Shown here: piece by piece, positions 61,801 through 64,000 of the stretch
How positions within the stretch are numbered: the stretch's first letter is position 1
Layout: every line of letters begins with the position of its first letter
Assembly: GCF_042654065.1 (NCBI RefSeq)
Contig: NZ_JBHSFP010000027.1
Span: 70,614 to 134,613 of the forward strand
Length of the DNA: 64,000 nucleotides
DNA from: Sphaerisporangium dianthi
GTDB lineage: Bacteria > Actinomycetota > Actinomycetes > Streptosporangiales > Streptosporangiaceae
Reading direction: 5' to 3'
Program-made: the position numbers and the translations under genes
The notes under the pieces: generated by a model
What the model saw: only the letters and a program-made list of their open reading frames with translations
What the model was told of the DNA's origin: nothing
Databases searched by the model: none

Positions 61801-64000
61801 CGTCCGTGCCCGACGCGACGAGCCGCCACAGGTCGTCCGGTGTGGACACGCCACCGGGGTAGGCGCACGCCATACCGACGATGGCGATCGGCTCCTCCCG
61901 CCGGGCCAGGGCGGCCCGCATCCGCTGCGGCACGTCCGGCGCGTCAGCGGCGCGCACCACACCGGAGGCATCCTGCCCGCCCGGCTCCTCCGACGCGCCG
62001 TCCCTTCCGGACGCGTCCAGCGTGCCTGCCGCGCCGGGGGCCGGCTTGCCTTCCGCGCCGGGGACCAGGGTGCTCAGGTGGCGGGCCACCGCGAGTGGCG
62101 TCGGGCAGTCGAAGATCACCGTGCTGGGGAGGTGGCACCGTGTCGCCTCGCCGAGCCGTTCGAGGAACTCCTCGCTCATGAGTGAGTCGAAGCCGAGGTC
62201 CGCGAACGTGCGACCCAGGTCGACCTCACCGGGATCCTCGTACCCGAGGACGGCGGCCGCGTGCTCCAGCACAACCCCGACCAGTCCCCCCTCCGGCCCT
62301 CCAGACACCCCCGCTACTCCCGCCGCCCCCGCCGACACTTCAGACGACCCCACACCCACCGCTGGACCGCCGGCGGACAAGGCCACATCCGCCGCCGGCC
62401 TCACGGACAACGCCTCATCCGCTGCGGGTCGTCCAGATGGCGTCGCCTGGGCGGGGCGTGCCACCGACCGGTGTCCTTCACGGCCTTTGGTGTCGAGCCA
62501 ATGGCGGCCGCGCTGGAAGGCATAGGTGGGGAGCGGGACCCGACGCGCGCCGAGGCCTGTGAACGCGGCCCGCCAATCGACGGGGACGCCGCGCACGTAC
62601 ATCTCGGCCAGCGCCCCGAGCACCGCCTCCGCCGCGGACGCGGTGGCGGTCGCGGTGAGGACCGCTCCTTGGGGCGGGCCGCCGGCCACTCTGCCGGTGT
62701 CACGGGCCGTCGTGCCGGCGGGAGCCACGATGACCGGTGCACGCCCGCCGGCCGGCTCGGCGACCAGCGTGGCACCCGCGGCCACCAGCGCGGCGGTCGC
62801 CGCCGACCGCGCCGGGCCCGGCGGCGGGCCGGCCCAGAACTCCGGGTCGCGCGCCTGTTCCGGTGTGACGAAGCCTCCGGCACGCGACGACCACAAGGGA
62901 ACGCGCGGCGCGTCCAGTCCCACCTCGCGCGGCGCGCGGGCGCTCGGCCGTCCGGGCATCGCCACGAGCGCGGCGGCGTCCGCCAGGGAGAGCACCCCCG
63001 CGGCGTACGCGGCGGCGGGCTCACCGGCCGAATCGCCCGCCAGCAGGCCGGGGCGGACACCGAACGCCTCCATCACTTCGCAGAGCGCGACCTGCAGCGC
63101 GAACGCCGACGCGTCGGCATACGAAGCCGACCGATCCGGCATAGCGGCCTCTGCCGACCCTGCGAGGACCACGCCCACCTCCGACGGCCCCGCGGGGACC
63201 GCGTCCGCCTCTGACTGCCCCGCGAGGACCACTCCCGGCTCTGAGTGCCCCGCGAGGACCACGTCCGGCTCTCGTGACCCCGGAAGGAGCACGCCAGCCC
63301 CTGGCGATCCAGGCAGGACGACGACCGGTTCTGCTGACCCCGGAGGGAGGACGCCCGGGTTCGGCGGCTCCGGGGGGAGCGCATCTGGAACTGGTGGGTC
63401 GGCCAGGAGAACTTCGCGCAGGGGTCGTTCGCCGCGGCCGGGCATGGCGGCGTCCAGGTGCCGGCACACCTCGTCGAAGGCCGCCGCGAAAATGGGGAGG
63501 TCCCTGTACAGCTCCCGGCACACGCCCGACGGCAGGTCATCCCCTCCCGCGAACAGGAAGGCGACGCGCTGTCCCGGCTCCGCGACCTCGCCTGCGGACA
63601 CCGGCCGACGCCCGGCCGCCGACGGCACCGCGCCGTCCGCGAGTGCCCGGAGCGCGGCGAGCAGGGCTTCGCGGTCGGGAACCACCAGGACGGCGCGATG
63701 CTCGAACGCGGTCCGGGTGGCCGCCAGCGAGTACCCGAGGTCCACCAGAGCGGCTTGCGGATGTTCCTCGACGTGAGCGCGCAGCCGGTCCGCCTGGGCG
63801 GACAGCGCGCCCGCGGTCCGTCCGGACAGCACGCACGCGATCCCCCGCCGTGCCTTCTCCGCGCCCCCGGAGAACGCCTCACCGGCCTCCGGCGGCGGGG
63901 AGTCGGAAGCCGACTCGGTCAAGGAAGCCGTCGGCTCAGCCGAAGGCGAAGAGGGCTCGGCCAGGGAAGCCGACGGCTTGGCCGAAGGTGGAAAGGGGGC
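55838..64000 (-). CDS. Modular type I polyketide synthase, 3' part (N-terminus outside window)
   Basis: Open to the window edge: 2,720 codons in view. N to C: a post-KS linker; a truncated AT (about 62500-63850) reading FLFAGGDDLPSG for the usual PGQG motif and GDSAGE for GHSxGE, and lacking the central part with the ASH/AFH specificity motif; ACP (GFDSLMSEE, about 62060-62290); KS (about 60620-61900) with Cys in DTACSSS at 61376-61378, EGHGTGT and SNIGHAQAAAG; AT (about 59280-60105) with GHSQGE and YASH, predicting methylmalonyl-CoA; DH (about 57860-59030) with HAVHGTVVFP and DSTLH; KR with TGGAGALA, GVLADG (B-type Asp) and NYAAAN; ACP (GVDSLTALE). The C-terminus ASDSELFEIIDDIL looks like a docking helix, and there is no thioesterase. 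Several linkers and two domains contain tandem repeats. Confidence 0.93.
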   Translation of the reverse strand, partial: APFPPSAKPSASLAEPSSPSAEPTASLTESASDSPPPEAGEAFSGGAEKARRGIACVLSGRTAGALSAQADRLRAHVEEHPQAALVDLGYSLAATRTAFEHRAVLVVPDREALLAALRALADGAVPSAAGRRPVSAGEVAEPGQRVAFLFAGGDDLPSGVCRELYRDLPIFAAAFDEVCRHLDAAMPGRGERPLREVLLADPPVPDALPPEPPNPGVLPPGSAEPVVVLPGSPGAGVLLPGSREPDVVLAGHSEPGVVLAGQSEADAVPAGPSEVGVVLAGSAEAAMPDRSASYADASAFALQVALCEVMEAFGVRPGLLAGDSAGEPAAAYAAGVLSLADAAALVAMPGRPSARAPREVGLDAPRVPLWSSRAGGFVTPEQARDPEFWAGPPPGPARSAATAALVAAGATLVAEPAGGRAPVIVAPAGTTARDTGRVAGGPPQGAVLTATATASAAEAVLGALAEMYVRGVPVDWRAAFTGLGARRVPLPTYAFQRGRHWLDTKGREGHRSVARPAQATPSGRPAADEALSVRPAADVALSAGGPAVGVGSSEVSAGAAGVAGVSGGPEGGLVGVVLEHAAAVLGYEDPGEVDLGRTFADLGFDSLMSEEFLERLGEATRCHLPSTVIFDCPTPLAVARHLSTLVPGAEGKPAPGAAGTLDASGRDGASEEPGGQDASGVVRAADAPDVPQRMRAALARREEPIAIVGMACAYPGGVSTPDDLWRLVASGTDAIGDLPGDRGWDTEDLYDPDPDRPGKSSTRQGGFLYDAALFDASFFGISPREALAMDPQQRLLLATAWEAFENAGIDPASVKGSRTAVFAGVMHHDYAPRVHTVPDGVEGLMVTGNTSAVVSGRLAYVFGLRGPAVTVDTACSSSLVALHLAARSLREGECSLALAGGVSVMATPEMFVEFSRLRGLAPDGRCKSFAAAADGTAWAEGSGLVVLERLRDARRNGHRVLALVRGSAVNQDGASNGLSAPHGPAQEQVIREALRDAGLVPEDVDAVEGHGTGTTLGDPIEAGALLATYGQARPADRPLLLGSMKSNIGHAQAAAGVGGVIKMVLAMRHGLLPKILHLDEPTRHVDWSSGHVVPLAENAPWPETGRPRRSAVSSFGISGTNAHVILEQPPAPEPVVPGPPASERRAAEPSTSEPSASEPVVPGPPALDRRAAESSVFEPAHPESAAELVVPEPEDPGRVVVRRGAAEEVLDARVLPWVLSGAGEQALRDQASRLRDRLRGEPALRAADVGFTLARRAVFGHRAVVVGADKDELLRGLDAVVSGTPAAGVHRGRVRTGGRSVMVFPGQGTQWTGMAVELGHAVPVFARRMEECGRALEPFVDWSLPDVLDDEAALERVEVVQPALWAVMVSLAAAWRAYGVEPAAVVGHSQGEIAAATVAGALSLADGARVVAMRAKLLRALSGSGGMMSAALSRADAERWIEPWAGRLGIAADNGPASTVVSGEPPALEELACALDEAGVRIRRLPVGYASHSPHVERLRERLLEALAPVTPRSGGIPFHSALTGGPIDGAELDAGYWYRNLRHPVEFNAAVSGLVARGQRLFIESGPHPVLTMDVQRILDEAAGDEAGAALGTLRRGDGGLGRFLRSAADAHVRGVDVRWDEAFPDGRHVDLPAYAFQRERFWMEPAVRDAASPGSLGLRAADHPLLGAVVSPADDDRLMLTARISRRTHPWLADHAVHGTVVFPGAGFAELALHAARRAGCDRVDDLVLERPLVLPEWGGVHLQVLVGAPDQSGGRTVAVYARPSEDSAEPGEQTPWTRHATASVPAPSADIASGAPSAGTSRDPSTGVAGDPLTGTLCEPSAGTMCDPSAGVSGDPLTGTLCEPSAGGMCEPSPGVSGERSAGVSGVLSAGTWCEPPAGGSGERLAVVSSGTPGDGASWASGAGNAWPPPGAEEVPLDEVYERLAGIGYEYGPAFQGLRALWRLGEVRYAEVALPAELHDEAPRFGVHPVLLDSTLHPLLVDLLDAAPDLARAVRLPFSWAGVRLHGTGATELRVRLAPAEGDAVALALAAMTGGLVAEVEALTLRELSPEADIARHEHRRSLFRVRWTAVPASAPAPARWAVLHAGLPSPDPRPAGGSGLDPRSESDSGPDPRSESDSGPDSRSEKGPGLGVRGAEGGSRVAGAAVRLGLDAAVPIHPDLDSLRAAIRAGAPVPDLVAVSWPPAGDAGTDPPALLRRVTGHVLELLQRWQADETFAASRLVVLTEGAIPAGDDEDVPALHGAAVWGLVRTAQSESPGRFVIVDLDGSAASAGLLRAAAGTGEPQLAVRHGRLLAPRLVRASPESGPQGDGAATGGRAAIGATGTVMITGGAGALAASVARHLVRAHGVRRLLLVSRSGRDGHGAAELEAELTGLGAHVLHVACDVADRRRLAGLLADIPAERPLTAVVHAAGVLADGTVESLDPERLDAVLRPKADGAWNLHVLTQHLDLSAFVLFSSVAGIVGNPGQANYAAANTFLDALAHHRRARGLPATSLAWGLWELDTGMTAHLGPADRARMARGGLVPLPTDVGLALFDAAFELGSPLLVPARLDLTALRRGTASGRRSPLFTTLLGAVPRTPRTPRTASPSSHRAAPATVRDENALRELVRATVAAVLGHSTAHQIDLGRAFRELGVDSLTALELRNRLTEATGVRLAATAVFDHPSPDALARHLSGRLWGPRDPEALAAPADLEVAAASDSELFEIIDDILRHADDG
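58328..58591 (-). repeat. 24-bp coding repeat array inside the PKS DH domain
   Basis: Eleven consecutive 8-residue units from SRDPSTGV through AGDPLTGT, LCEPSAGT, MCDPSAGV, SGDPLTGT, LCEPSAGG to SGERLAVV, lying between the two hot-dog halves of the dehydratase. Confidence 0.85.
63161..63340 (-). repeat. 30-bp coding repeat array inside the truncated PKS AT domain
   Basis: Six consecutive 10-residue units: GSAEPVVVLP, GSPGAGVLLP, GSREPDVVLA, GHSEPGVVLA, GQSEADAVPA, GPSEVGVVLA. They sit where a working AT has the region before its catalytic elbow. Confidence 0.88.

Overview
The window is GC-rich actinomycete DNA: G/C-ending codons, many GTG and TTG starts, GGAGG-type ribosome binding sites, and gene types such as an NIT-type histidine kinase, polyphosphate glucokinase, WS/DGAT acyltransferase and an EspR-like regulator. 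The mix fits Streptosporangiaceae (Nonomuraea or a relative). That placement is inference from content; no rRNA or tRNA gene was seen.

Layout. 1-6.9 kb: the end of a signalling histidine kinase, a HAD phosphatase, a secreted polysaccharide deacetylase with a CBM2-like module, and an EspR-like regulator / ImmA-IrrE peptidase / MAB_1171c-type membrane protein operon divergent from a membrane-anchored P-loop protein. 7-19.7 kb: hrpA helicase, RsbW-like ATPase, ppgK, a secreted serine hydrolase, an aminotransferase-fold protein whose PLP lysine is replaced by arginine and which carries a long Tyr-rich repeat tail, then dctA divergent from a CitA/DcuS-type two-component system. 20.4-27.5 kb: a compact class III lanthipeptide cluster. 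It has a LanKC synthetase, three nearly identical precursors with two labionin motifs each, a 13-bp hairpin, and two ABC half-transporters. 27.6-31.2 kb: an Asp23/AmaP envelope-stress-type operon and a DUF4383 protein. 31.3-38.5 kb: two aldo/keto reductases (one behind a MerR-type promoter), folD, a TetR regulator, a gamma-glutamyltransferase and a sulfotransferase-like protein. 38.7-49.5 kb: an alpha-mannoside uptake and hydrolysis locus (lipoprotein, two permeases, GH38 mannosidase, parvulin-like protein) divergent from a ROK repressor and ROK kinase. 49.7-54.1 kb: small stress and accessory genes, including a TetR/DUF4267 pair and a lower-GC island with a HipA-like kinase and a DUF3037 protein. 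54.2-64 kb: a WS/DGAT acyltransferase and the 3' part of a giant modular type I PKS that runs off the window.

The best specialised-metabolism candidate is the lanthipeptide cluster: its precursors resemble SapB/AmfS in layout but have a polyglycine hinge and a Thr-Pro-His-Glu-Asn loop between the rings. The PKS in view has a truncated, probably inactive AT-ACP unit followed by a complete KS-AT(methylmalonyl-type)-DH-KR-ACP module with no thioesterase.

A second theme is in-frame tandem repeats (5, 6, 8 or 10 codons per unit) inside many unrelated proteins: the PKS, the aminotransferase-like protein, the ROK regulator, the DUF6286 protein and the sensor kinase. Short tandem repeats also occur in several intergenic gaps. 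This looks like a property of the genome rather than of one gene.
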